From contig NZ_VUNB01000003.1 in the NCBI RefSeq assembly GCF_009695865.1, forward strand, positions 248,001 to 312,000: a stretch of 64,000 bases of DNA, written 5' to 3'. Origin of the DNA: Allobaileyella intestinalis (GTDB taxonomy: Bacteria > Bacillota > Clostridia > Peptostreptococcales > Anaerovoracaceae). A model generated the notes under the pieces. That model was not told the origin of the DNA, did no database searches, and saw only the letters and a list, made by a program, of their open reading frames with translations. The position numbers and the translations under genes were made by a program. Numbering within the stretch: position 1 is the stretch's first letter; each line of letters starts with the position of its first letter. Of the stretch, positions 20,852 to 28,809 are shown in pieces.

Positions 20852-20881
20852 TTGCCATAATTTCAACTGCCGTGGTATAAT
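20852..20881 (+). promoter_or_regulatory. Predicted promoter of the sortase gene
   Basis: TTGCCA, an 18-base spacer and TATAAT in the divergent gap between the mutase and sortase genes. Transcription would begin near 20888, which argues against an in-frame GTG start at 20893 and for the start at 21010. Confidence 0.7.
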
Positions 20882-21009
20882 CTTTCCCAATCGTGTTTTA
20901 TGGGCTGGTAAAAAAATCTTTTTCCCAGGGAAAGACAGCGGGGGAACCACGGAAACGTCTCTTGAGAAGACAGAGCCCTGAGTATAGACCGGAACAGAGC
21001 GTGAGAAAA

Positions 21010-21870
21010 ATGAAACCTGAAGATAGAAAACTGAACCAAGACACACAGAATAGTAAAGCCAATAAAAAGACCAAGAGAACCGGCAAGAAGAAAAAGTCCG
21101 GCAGCAAGGCCCTGGACCTGGCCTACAAAATCATAATCGCAGCCCTGATAGGAATAATCCTGGTGAGTGGCTACAAGGTTGCCACAGGCCTCTGGCAGTA
21201 CCACACCGCCCGCCAGGGATACAAGGAAGTTCAGAAAACTGCCAGCGTGGACCCGGACCAGTTCACAGGAGTAGTGGACTTTGACGCCCTCCACAAGATC
21301 GATCCGAACATAAAGGGATGGCTGTACTCCAAAGACACCATCATCAACTATCCGGTGGCCAAGGGCTCTGACAACGACTACTACCTTCACCACGATATAA
21401 AGGGAAACTGGACAGTGACGGGAACACTTTTCATAGACGTTGCCAACCAGGACAATTTCGGGGATTTCAACACCGTGATCTACGGCCATCACATGAAGGA
21501 CGGAAGCATGTTCGGGTCCCTGAGGAAATACAAAGATCAGAGCTATTATGATAAGCACAGCCAGCTGGAATACATAACGCCAGAAGGTAAATACCATCTC
21601 CAGGTCATCTCCTTCTACACCACGCCGGCGGTCAGCGACACCTATAAAGTAGCTTTTAACAGCGATCAGGAGAAGCAGGACTTCCTGAACATGACTGTTT
21701 CCAAGTCGGAGATCAAACCAAAGTACTCCGCTGACATTAAGGACCACTTGGTTACACTGTCCACCTGCGCCTACGAATATGATGAGGCCAGATACGTGGC
21801 AGTATGCAAAGCTGTTCCGTGGACCAAGGGGGAGATAAAGAAGGGAGAGGCTGCCGAGAAGCAGCGCTGA
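21010..21870 (+). CDS. srtB: Class B sortase
   Basis: A membrane-anchored transpeptidase of 286 residues that would attach proteins to peptidoglycan. A lysine-rich cytoplasmic start is followed by one membrane helix (residues about 35-58) and the sortase domain. Catalytic residues are visible as H160 in YGHHMKDGSMF, C253 in TLSTCAYEY and R261 in ARYVAV. ATG 21010 has only a weak ribosome site; the frame is open to a GTG at 20893, which would lie almost at the predicted transcript start. No sorting-signal substrate is encoded nearby, so this is an orphan sortase. Confidence 0.88.
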   Translation: MKPEDRKLNQDTQNSKANKKTKRTGKKKKSGSKALDLAYKIIIAALIGIILVSGYKVATGLWQYHTARQGYKEVQKTASVDPDQFTGVVDFDALHKIDPNIKGWLYSKDTIINYPVAKGSDNDYYLHHDIKGNWTVTGTLFIDVANQDNFGDFNTVIYGHHMKDGSMFGSLRKYKDQSYYDKHSQLEYITPEGKYHLQVISFYTTPAVSDTYKVAFNSDQEKQDFLNMTVSKSEIKPKYSADIKDHLVTLSTCAYEYDEARYVAVCKAVPWTKGEIKKGEAAEKQR

Positions 21871-21881
21871 TGGTTTGTACA

Positions 21882-21911
21882 TTGGATTTTCACTGTAAAT
21901 TGATATATAAT
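21882..21911 (+). promoter_or_regulatory. Predicted promoter before the phosphoribosyltransferase gene
   Basis: TTGGAT, an 18-base spacer and TATAAT just after the sortase stop, about 180 bases before the phosphoribosyltransferase start. Confidence 0.55.
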
Positions 21912-21944
21912 ATCTCCATTACTAAACCCCCGGAGTGTTTGCTT

Positions 21945-22076
21945 TTGCCGGAATTTCCGGAGCTTGAGGCGCCCGGTGATGACCAGAATGAACAAGGCAT
22001 TGCCGGTATCCTTCGCAAGATGAATGAATTTTTTCATAAAGCCGGGGTAGTCATTCTGTTAGAAATTAATAAATAG
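21945..22076 (+). CDS. Possible 43-residue small protein
   Basis: A TTG codon nine bases after CGGAG opens a frame whose product (starting LPEFPELEAPGDD, ending VVILLEINK) has an ordinary protein composition. It fills much of the leader between the sortase and phosphoribosyltransferase genes and ends at a TAG just before the next ribosome site. There is no recognisable family and the start is not strong; it may be a chance frame. Confidence 0.25.
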   Translation: MPEFPELEAPGDDQNEQGIAGILRKMNEFFHKAGVVILLEINK

Positions 22077-22090
22077 TGAGAGGTAAAATC

Positions 22091-22681
22091 ATGGACCATA
22101 TCATGAAGATCGCAGGACTGGAGAGACATCTCCCTCTGTGTAAGGTAACAGATGATCTGTACATCGGAGCATTTATTATGTTCGGAGACACAGAGATCAC
22201 AGTTGCTGCTGCAAAAGCGCTGCTGGAGAAATCACCAGAGTTCGACGTTATCATAACTGCTGAAAGCAAGGGAATTCCTCTGGCTTACGAGATGGCCAGA
22301 GAGTCCGGAAAGCCTTACATTGTTGCAAGAAAGGGCCCGAAGCTGTACATGCAAGATATCATTACAGTAAATGTGGATTCCATTACTACCGATCACATGC
22401 AGTCTCTCTGCCTGGGACACCAGGAAAGAGAGATAATGAACGGCAAGCGCATCCTCATTGTTGATGATGTTATCAGTACAGGAGAGTCTCTGATGGCTCT
22501 TGAGAAACTGGTTGACGCAGTCGGTGGCAATATCGTGGCAAGAGAAGCGGTACTGGCCGAAGGAGAGGCTACGACTAGAGACGATATTATTTTCCTGGAG
22601 GAGCTGCCTGTATTCAACCCAGACGGTTCTGTAAAGGTAACTGAAACAGATAATATTGACAATCATCCGGAAATAAAGTAA
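22091..22681 (+). CDS. Phosphoribosyltransferase family protein (Apt-like)
   Basis: A 196-residue type I phosphoribosyltransferase. The PRPP-binding loop ILIVDDVISTGES is unmistakable, and VIITAESKGIPLAYEMA plus YIVARKGPK resemble adenine and xanthine phosphoribosyltransferases, which salvage purine bases with PRPP in the cytoplasm. ATG 22091 is used because GAGAGGT lies upstream; an in-frame GTG at 22076 lacks one. It is somewhat longer than typical Apt, with a 25-residue polar tail. The exact base is uncertain. Confidence 0.82.
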   Translation: MDHIMKIAGLERHLPLCKVTDDLYIGAFIMFGDTEITVAAAKALLEKSPEFDVIITAESKGIPLAYEMARESGKPYIVARKGPKLYMQDIITVNVDSITTDHMQSLCLGHQEREIMNGKRILIVDDVISTGESLMALEKLVDAVGGNIVAREAVLAEGEATTRDDIIFLEELPVFNPDGSVKVTETDNIDNHPEIK

Positions 22682-22726
22682 GGCCGGGTGCTGAGGACAG
22701 CGGGTGCCGGGAAACCGGAGGAAGAA

Positions 22727-23164
22727 ATGAGCCCACAGGCACAGCACATGAAGAAAGAGAACAAAACCGGAAGAAAGTGGCGGAAGGTTCTGCTGGCAGT
22801 TATCATCATTCTGCTGGCAGCAGGATTGATCTTCCGCTTCTTCGTGTATGATAAATTGGTGGATAAGGCGGCAGACCACGTGGTGAGCAGTGCCATGGCC
22901 TCTCAGGGTTACTCTCAGGAGCAGGTGAGCAAGGCCCTCGACAGCCTTGACACTGCCGACAGAACCACCGTTCAGAACATTATCAAGAACCACGACGATC
23001 CTGCCACCATAAAGGAAGCGGCAGGCTATGCACAGACTGGCAACAAAGAAGCCCTGAAGGAGCTGGCAGATGAGAAGCTCACAGCTCAGGAGAAGGCAGA
23101 GCTGAAGGAGATTTACGAGAAATACGTGAACCAGCAGAATGCTGAAAGCGGCCAGACAGCATAA
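22727..23164 (+). CDS. Single-span membrane protein, unknown function
   Basis: A 145-residue protein with a basic cytoplasmic start, one membrane helix (about residues 21-43, VLLAVIIILLAAGLIFRFFVY) and an extracytoplasmic helical, charged domain rich in Ala, Glu and Lys. CGGAGG lies just before the ATG. The gene is 45 bases after the phosphoribosyltransferase and 36 before the first acyl-CoA synthetase, so it may belong to either transcript. I recognise no family. Confidence 0.7.
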   Translation: MSPQAQHMKKENKTGRKWRKVLLAVIIILLAAGLIFRFFVYDKLVDKAADHVVSSAMASQGYSQEQVSKALDSLDTADRTTVQNIIKNHDDPATIKEAAGYAQTGNKEALKELADEKLTAQEKAELKEIYEKYVNQQNAESGQTA

Positions 23165-23200
23165 GCACAGGGGATTTTCAGTAACAGCGGGGGAATAATT

Positions 23201-25015
23201 TTGAACAGCAGAAAATATGAAAACAGCCTTTACAAAGTAGAGTATGTAGAGACTATAAGGGAATTCATAAGGGCTACTGTAGACCGGTATCCGGACCGTT
23301 GGGCGTATATGTACAAGGATGTTCACGGAGAGCCGTGGAAACACATAACTTTCCGGGAGTTTTACCGTAAGATGAACGGCCTTGGAACTGCCCTGCTGGA
23401 CATGGGGCTCAAGGGAGCAAACATGGCCGTAACAGGAGAATCCAGCTACAGATGGGTTTTGTCATATTTTACAGTTTGCAGCGGCGCCGGGACTATTGTT
23501 CCTATTGATAAGAACCTGGAAGAAGGAGAGATCATCAACCTGCTCACAAGGGCAGATGTGAAGCTTTTCTTCGTATCTCCGAAGATGGCCGAGAAAGTCG
23601 GATCTCTTCTGGAGCAGGTTCCGGGCCTTGAATACATGGTGATCATGGACGATCCTGCCAGCCACTGCGCCAAGTACCTGGAAACCTCTGAAAGGGAAGA
23701 TGGCACTGTGGTCAACGCCTTTGGGGGACAGGCAAAGATCTGCCTTCAGACCGAACTGATCAGCCGGGGCCGGAAAATGCTGGAGGATGGAGACAGGACT
23801 TATATCCGCCAGGAAGTGGATCAGGAAGACCTTTCCACAATCCTTTTTACATCGGGAACTACAGGCCTTGCCAAGGGAGTAATGCTTTCCCACAGGAATC
23901 TTACTCAGAACGTGGTAAACATGAGCAAGTACTTCCACATTCCTGACGGAGGCAGGGTTCTTTCGGTTCTTCCCATTCACCACGCCTACGAGTGTACCTG
24001 CACCATCATGACCTGTTTCTATCAGGGAGCTACTGTAGTAATCTGCGAAGGCCTGAAGCACATCCAGACTAATTTTACAGATGCCCACTGCAACATAATG
24101 CTGGGAGTTCCCCTGATATTCGAGAATATTTACAGAAAAATCTGGCATCAGGCGGAGAAGAGCGGCAGTGCGGAAACCCTGAGAAGGGGTATTGCCGTTT
24201 CCAAGAAACTCAACCTGAGAAACAGACCGGCCATGACGAAGCGGATGTTCAAGCCAGTTCACCAGATTTTCGGTGACGACCTGTACTGCCTCATTGCAGG
24301 AGGTGCGGCCATTGATCCCAAGGTTATCATTGAGCTTGAGGCCATGGGACTGCCTATTATCCAGGGCTACGGAATGACGGAGAACGCTCCGATCATTGCA
24401 GTTAACCCGGACAGATACAGCAAGGCCAATGCCGCTGGAAAACCAATGCCGGGAACGGAAGTCCGGATCATAGACAAGGACGAAACGGGAATAGGAGAGA
24501 TCATCTGCAAGGGACCGTCAGTAATGATGGGATATTACAAGGATCCTGAGAACACAGCAAAGACCATAGTCAACGGCTGGCTGCAGACAGGAGACTACGG
24601 ATACATGGACGAAGACGGCTTCGTGTACGTAACAGGCCGGAAGAAGAATGTAATCGTCACAAAGGGCGGAAAGAATATTTTCCCTGAGGAAGTAGAATAC
24701 TACCTTCTTCTGAATCCATACATCAACGAAGTAATGGTATACGGCAAACCGGACTCCAGGGGGGATCTGATCTGCACAGCCATTATCTATCCGGAAACAG
24801 CCGCATTAAGGGAGATGGGAGCTGAAACGGACAAGCAGGTATGCAGCCTGCTGAGAGCCGCAGTTGAAGAGGCAAACGGAAAGATGCCTCCGTATAAAAG
24901 GGTGCGGAGATTTGAAGTCAGGGACAAGGCATTCCTCAAAACCACAACGCTGAAGATCAAGCGCTTTGAGGAAGAGAATTTTGAGTACGTTTACGATGAC
25001 AGATCATTCAGGTAG
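23201..25015 (+). CDS. AMP-forming acyl-CoA synthetase, copy 1
   Basis: An ANL-superfamily ligase of 604 residues, related to long-chain fatty acid-CoA ligases: it adenylates a carboxylic acid and transfers it to a thiol. Core motifs in order: ILFTSGTTGLAKGVMLS (phosphate loop), QGYGMTENAP, QTGDYGYMDEDG, GRKKNVIVTKGGKNIFP, and the terminal lysine segment TTTLKIKRF. The start is a TTG at 23201 with GGGGGA seven bases upstream; no in-frame ATG precedes the conserved part. A second synthetase follows in tandem. The substrate is unknown. Confidence 0.9.
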   Translation: MNSRKYENSLYKVEYVETIREFIRATVDRYPDRWAYMYKDVHGEPWKHITFREFYRKMNGLGTALLDMGLKGANMAVTGESSYRWVLSYFTVCSGAGTIVPIDKNLEEGEIINLLTRADVKLFFVSPKMAEKVGSLLEQVPGLEYMVIMDDPASHCAKYLETSEREDGTVVNAFGGQAKICLQTELISRGRKMLEDGDRTYIRQEVDQEDLSTILFTSGTTGLAKGVMLSHRNLTQNVVNMSKYFHIPDGGRVLSVLPIHHAYECTCTIMTCFYQGATVVICEGLKHIQTNFTDAHCNIMLGVPLIFENIYRKIWHQAEKSGSAETLRRGIAVSKKLNLRNRPAMTKRMFKPVHQIFGDDLYCLIAGGAAIDPKVIIELEAMGLPIIQGYGMTENAPIIAVNPDRYSKANAAGKPMPGTEVRIIDKDETGIGEIICKGPSVMMGYYKDPENTAKTIVNGWLQTGDYGYMDEDGFVYVTGRKKNVIVTKGGKNIFPEEVEYYLLLNPYINEVMVYGKPDSRGDLICTAIIYPETAALREMGAETDKQVCSLLRAAVEEANGKMPPYKRVRRFEVRDKAFLKTTTLKIKRFEEENFEYVYDDRSFR

Positions 25016-25043
25016 AGAACCTGATACCGAGGAGAGATTTTTT

Positions 25044-26897
25044 ATGTGGAATCAGCTCACTGACCCTGAGAATCAGACCAGAGAATACCTGGCGGCAAAG
25101 GCAAGAGAAATGGCGGAGATGGAAACCTTCATGAAGGGCCTTAACGAAAACCCGGATCCCTGCGTTTTGTACCGCTGGAGAGATGCAGTAACAGACATTA
25201 AGCAGATGCTCCAGAAGAGAGCAGCCGAAGACGGGGACAGAACCCTTTTCATGCAGAAATTTCACCACGACCAGCCCTACACTCACATTACCTACCGTCA
25301 GGTGCTGGAAGACGTTAACGCCCTTGGAACAGCTCTTCTCAAATTGGGCCTGGAAGGCCAGAACATCGGGGTTGTGGGAAGAAACTGCTACCAGTGGGCA
25401 GAAACCTACCTGGCAGTAGTAGGAGGCGTCGGCGTAATCGTTCCGCTGGACAAAGAACTTCACCAGGGAGAGCTGAAGCAGCTGACTGCCAAGGGTGACC
25501 TGACAGCAGTGGTAACAGATTCCAAGCATTTTGAGGATTTCTGCCAGATAAGGGACAGCGGCGAGACCAAGCTGCGCTACATCATAGGCATAGATGTGGC
25601 TCCGGAGGATCAGGTTCCTGAAGAGGGAATTATTTCCTGGGAAAAACTGAGAGAAGCCGGGCGCCAGCTGGTGGCTGAGGGAGACAGGGCTTATATTGAT
25701 GCGGAAGTCTATAACGACAGACTTGCCATCATCCTGTTCACTTCAGGAACTACAGGCGTTTCAAAGGGTGTAATGCTGTGCCACAAGAACATCATCACCG
25801 ATGTAATGATGGCCCAGACCTTTATCCAGGTAGAGAAAGGAGATGTTTTCTTCTCCCTTCTGCCGATCCACCACACTTATGAGTGCACCTGTTCCTTCAT
25901 AGAATCCATATACTGCACCGGATCCCTGGCCTTCTGCCAGGGCCTGAAATACATTGTCAGCGACCTCCAGGAAGCGGAGCCAACCCTGCTCCTGGCCGTT
26001 CCTCTGATATACGAAAAGCTCTACTCCAAGATCATCAGGGAGATCAGAAAGCAGGGCAAGGAGAAACAGCTGAACGCACTCTTTGAAATAAACAAAGTAA
26101 CCAAGAAAATAGGCCTGGATATTTCAAAGCCTGCCACAAAGCAGATAAGATCCATCTTCGGCCCCAAGCTTAGAACTCCTATTGTAGGCGGTGCAGCTGC
26201 AGACGTGAAGGTCCTGGACTTCCTCACTAACCTGGGATACAGGGCGGTGCAGGGCTACGGTCTTACTGAAACTTCGCCTATGGTGACCCTGAACCCCGAC
26301 AGGGGCGGCCACACCAGAAACGAATCCATAGGCCATGTTTTTCCAATGGTTGAATGCATGATCTATGAGCCTGACAAAACCGGCGTTGGAGAAATCTGCT
26401 TCAAAGGTCCTAACATCATGCTGGGATACTACAAAGATGAAGAGGCCACAAAGGCTGCCATGTTCGACGGCTGGTTCCACACAGGCGACCTGGGATACAT
26501 GTCCAAAGACAAGTACGTTTATATTACAGGCAGGAAAAAGAACATGATTCTCACTGCCAACGGTGAGAACGTGTATCCGGAAGAGCTGGAGAGCTACCTG
26601 CTGAAGTCGGATTATGTGGAAGAATGCATGGTCTGGGGAGATGACCAGGCAGGAACGGTGAACAACAACCGGATTTGTGCTACCATCAGAGTTTCCGAGG
26701 AAACCGTTCAGGAGAAGCTGGGAGAGAATTACAGCGACCAGGCGGTGAAGAAACTGATTCAGGACCTGGTGGATGATATCAACAAGGAAATGCCTGCATT
26801 CAAGAAGATCAACAGGGTGATCATCAGGAAAAGACCTTTCAATGTGACCACCGCAATGAAGATCAGGCGTTTTGTAAAAGACAACAGAGAAGCTTAG
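25044..26897 (+). CDS. AMP-forming acyl-CoA synthetase, copy 2
   Basis: A second ANL ligase, 617 residues, similar along its length to the one just upstream and probably a tandem duplicate. Motifs: ILFTSGTTGVSKGVML, QGYGLTETSP, HTGDLGYMSKD, GRKKNMILTANGENVYPEE and TTAMKIRRF. ATG 25044 is chosen for the GAGGAGAG eight bases upstream; in-frame ATGs at 24966 and 24999 lie inside the previous gene and lack one. The two copies differ in N-terminal helices and in acceptor-pocket stretches, so they may use different acids. Confidence 0.9.
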   Translation: MWNQLTDPENQTREYLAAKAREMAEMETFMKGLNENPDPCVLYRWRDAVTDIKQMLQKRAAEDGDRTLFMQKFHHDQPYTHITYRQVLEDVNALGTALLKLGLEGQNIGVVGRNCYQWAETYLAVVGGVGVIVPLDKELHQGELKQLTAKGDLTAVVTDSKHFEDFCQIRDSGETKLRYIIGIDVAPEDQVPEEGIISWEKLREAGRQLVAEGDRAYIDAEVYNDRLAIILFTSGTTGVSKGVMLCHKNIITDVMMAQTFIQVEKGDVFFSLLPIHHTYECTCSFIESIYCTGSLAFCQGLKYIVSDLQEAEPTLLLAVPLIYEKLYSKIIREIRKQGKEKQLNALFEINKVTKKIGLDISKPATKQIRSIFGPKLRTPIVGGAAADVKVLDFLTNLGYRAVQGYGLTETSPMVTLNPDRGGHTRNESIGHVFPMVECMIYEPDKTGVGEICFKGPNIMLGYYKDEEATKAAMFDGWFHTGDLGYMSKDKYVYITGRKKNMILTANGENVYPEELESYLLKSDYVEECMVWGDDQAGTVNNNRICATIRVSEETVQEKLGENYSDQAVKKLIQDLVDDINKEMPAFKKINRVIIRKRPFNVTTAMKIRRFVKDNREA

Positions 26898-26907
26898 TTT
26901 TTCGGGC

Positions 26908-26935
26908 TTGAGGGCTTGAGGAGCGCGGGTATACA
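26908..26935 (+). promoter_or_regulatory. Possible promoter of the racemase gene
   Basis: TTGAGG, a 16-base spacer and TATACA in the 94-base gap before the racemase. Both boxes deviate from consensus, so this is tentative. Confidence 0.35.
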
Positions 26936-26991
26936 TAATACTGTTCTAACACCCCTGGGAAGTCCGCAGGGAAATAACGAAAGAAGGAAAA

Positions 26992-28092
26992 ATGGGAGAG
27001 AGAATGTATCCGGCTGTTGTGATTGACCACAGCAAGCTGAAGGAGAATGCCGGAAAGGTAAGAGAGCTTTGCGGCAGCCGCGGCATAAGGGTTGCCGGTG
27101 TTATAAAGGGAGCAAATGGAATCTTGTCAGTTGTGGAGGATATGGTGGACAGCGGAATTGACATGCTGGCATCATCCAGAATGGAGCAGCTGGCCAGGGT
27201 TAAGGACGCAGGCATCAAGGCGGAGCTTCTGATGATCAGGGTTCCAATGCTCTGTGAAATCCAGGAGCTGGTGAGAGTCTGTGACCTCAGCCTGAACAGC
27301 GAGATCAGGACTCTGGAAGCCATTAATGAAGAGGCTTTAAGGCAGGGGAAAAAACATGGTGTCGTTTTGATGGCAGATCTGGGAGATCTGAGGGAAGGAT
27401 TTTTTGATCCGGAGGATCTGAAGGCGGCCGCCCTCCACGTAGAAAACCACCTGGAGGGCCTTGTCCTCCGCGGCATCGGCACCAACCTGGGCTGCTACGG
27501 CTCCGTCATGCCCACGGAGGACAAGATGGAGGCCCTGGCCAGCCTGGCAGAAGAAGTCCAGGGCCTCATCGGCCGCCCTCTTGAAATCGTGTCCGGCGGT
27601 GCAACCAGCAGCCTGATGGGCGTTTTTGACAACTACATGCCGGACACCGTGAACATGCTTCGCATAGGGGCCGGAATCCTTGTAGGCCCCCTGGACGAAA
27701 CCTGCACCTGCTACCACTATGACCAGATGAAAATGCTCAATGACGACTGCTTCACCCTGGAAGCCCAGGTCATTGAAGTCAAGAAAAAGGCCTCCCACCC
27801 TCAGGGCACCCTGGGCGTTGACGCCTTCGGCCACAAGAAAACCTACGTGGACAGGGGCATGAGGACCAGAGCCCTCTGCGCCGTCGGCGGTGCAGACTTC
27901 GGAGATCCGGAAGACATCATTCCAATTGATCCCGGCGTTGAAGTAGTAGGCTGCTCAGGAGACCACCTGATTCTGGACGTGGAAGATGCACCGGAAAAAC
28001 CGGCAGTGGGAGACGTAATAAGATTCAAAACAAAGTACACGGCCCTTCTCCGTTTGACCGGAAGCGAAAATGTACATATCATAGATAAGTAG
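26992..28092 (+). CDS. PLP-dependent alanine/ornithine racemase-type enzyme
   Basis: A 366-residue fold-III PLP enzyme. The PLP lysine is in GVIKGANG near residue 38; barrel motifs include VSGGATSS and MLRIGAGILVG. The overall shape and lack of a normal alanine-racemase C-terminal pattern point to the ornithine racemase-like family found in amino acid-fermenting Clostridia, which interconvert L- and D-ornithine. AGAAGGAAAAATG gives the start. No ornithine aminomutase genes are in the window, so the substrate remains open. Confidence 0.78.
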   Translation: MGERMYPAVVIDHSKLKENAGKVRELCGSRGIRVAGVIKGANGILSVVEDMVDSGIDMLASSRMEQLARVKDAGIKAELLMIRVPMLCEIQELVRVCDLSLNSEIRTLEAINEEALRQGKKHGVVLMADLGDLREGFFDPEDLKAAALHVENHLEGLVLRGIGTNLGCYGSVMPTEDKMEALASLAEEVQGLIGRPLEIVSGGATSSLMGVFDNYMPDTVNMLRIGAGILVGPLDETCTCYHYDQMKMLNDDCFTLEAQVIEVKKKASHPQGTLGVDAFGHKKTYVDRGMRTRALCAVGGADFGDPEDIIPIDPGVEVVGCSGDHLILDVEDAPEKPAVGDVIRFKTKYTALLRLTGSENVHIIDK

Positions 28093-28105
28093 TTTTTGCA
28101 GACCA

Positions 28106-28136
28106 CCGGCAACAGCAGCTAAGGAGCTGCTGCCGG
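28106..28136 (+). terminator. Hairpin after the racemase gene, possible terminator
   Basis: AGCAGCT pairs with AGCTGCT over a 4-base loop and is extended by CCGGC/GCCGG with a 3-base bulge. A T-rich run follows only about 20 bases later, so termination is uncertain. Confidence 0.35.
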
Positions 28137-28225
28137 AACAGTAACTAAGGTAATAAATTATTTTTTTCCAAAAGATATTTAAAAATAACATAAGAAGTTG
28201 ATCCAGCTGAAAGGAGAATCACAAA

Positions 28226-28702
28226 ATGACAGAAGTTGTAGAAATGACGAGAGAGGGCAAGGAAGAGCTTGAGGCGGAACTTGAACACCTTGTCACAGTT
28301 GAGAGAAAGGAAAACGCTGAGAGGCTGAAAATCGCCATTTCTTACGGAGACCTTTCCGAGAACGCCGAGTACGATGCGGCTAAAGAGGCTCAGGCCGAGA
28401 CAGAGCAGAGAATCAACGAGATCGAGGCCATGCTCAGAACTGCAAAAGTCGTTGGGGATGATGACCTGGCAGACGACGTAGCCGGCATCGGCCGCAGGGT
28501 AACTGTGAAAAACAAGGCAACAGGAGAGGAAGAGACCTATACAATCGTTGGTATCACAGAGGCTGATCCATTCAGCGGAAAGATTTCCAAGGATTCTCCA
28601 GTGGGATCAAACCTGGACGGCCACAGAGTTGGAGACATGGTTGAGTTCGTGACTCCTGGTGGCGAGGTTAAGTACGAAGTGCTGAAGATCGAGAAGGCAT
28701 AG
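28226..28702 (+). CDS. greA: Transcription elongation factor GreA
   Basis: A 158-residue factor that enters the RNA polymerase secondary channel and stimulates cleavage of backtracked RNA. The N-terminal coiled coil has the acidic tip GDLSENAEYDAAKEAQ, and the C-terminal FKBP-like domain has GKISKDSPVG and GDMVEFVTPGG. AAAGGAG precedes the ATG. It sits 107 bases before lysS, a common pairing in Firmicutes. Confidence 0.97.
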   Translation: MTEVVEMTREGKEELEAELEHLVTVERKENAERLKIAISYGDLSENAEYDAAKEAQAETEQRINEIEAMLRTAKVVGDDDLADDVAGIGRRVTVKNKATGEEETYTIVGITEADPFSGKISKDSPVGSNLDGHRVGDMVEFVTPGGEVKYEVLKIEKA

Positions 28703-28809
28703 TAAAAAATCCGGTCACATGCCGGAGGTATACGGAAAATCATCATTTCAACCATCATTCCAACAGGCCGGAGGAACCGGCAGAGCGAAAGGATTAACAG
28801 AGGATAAAC

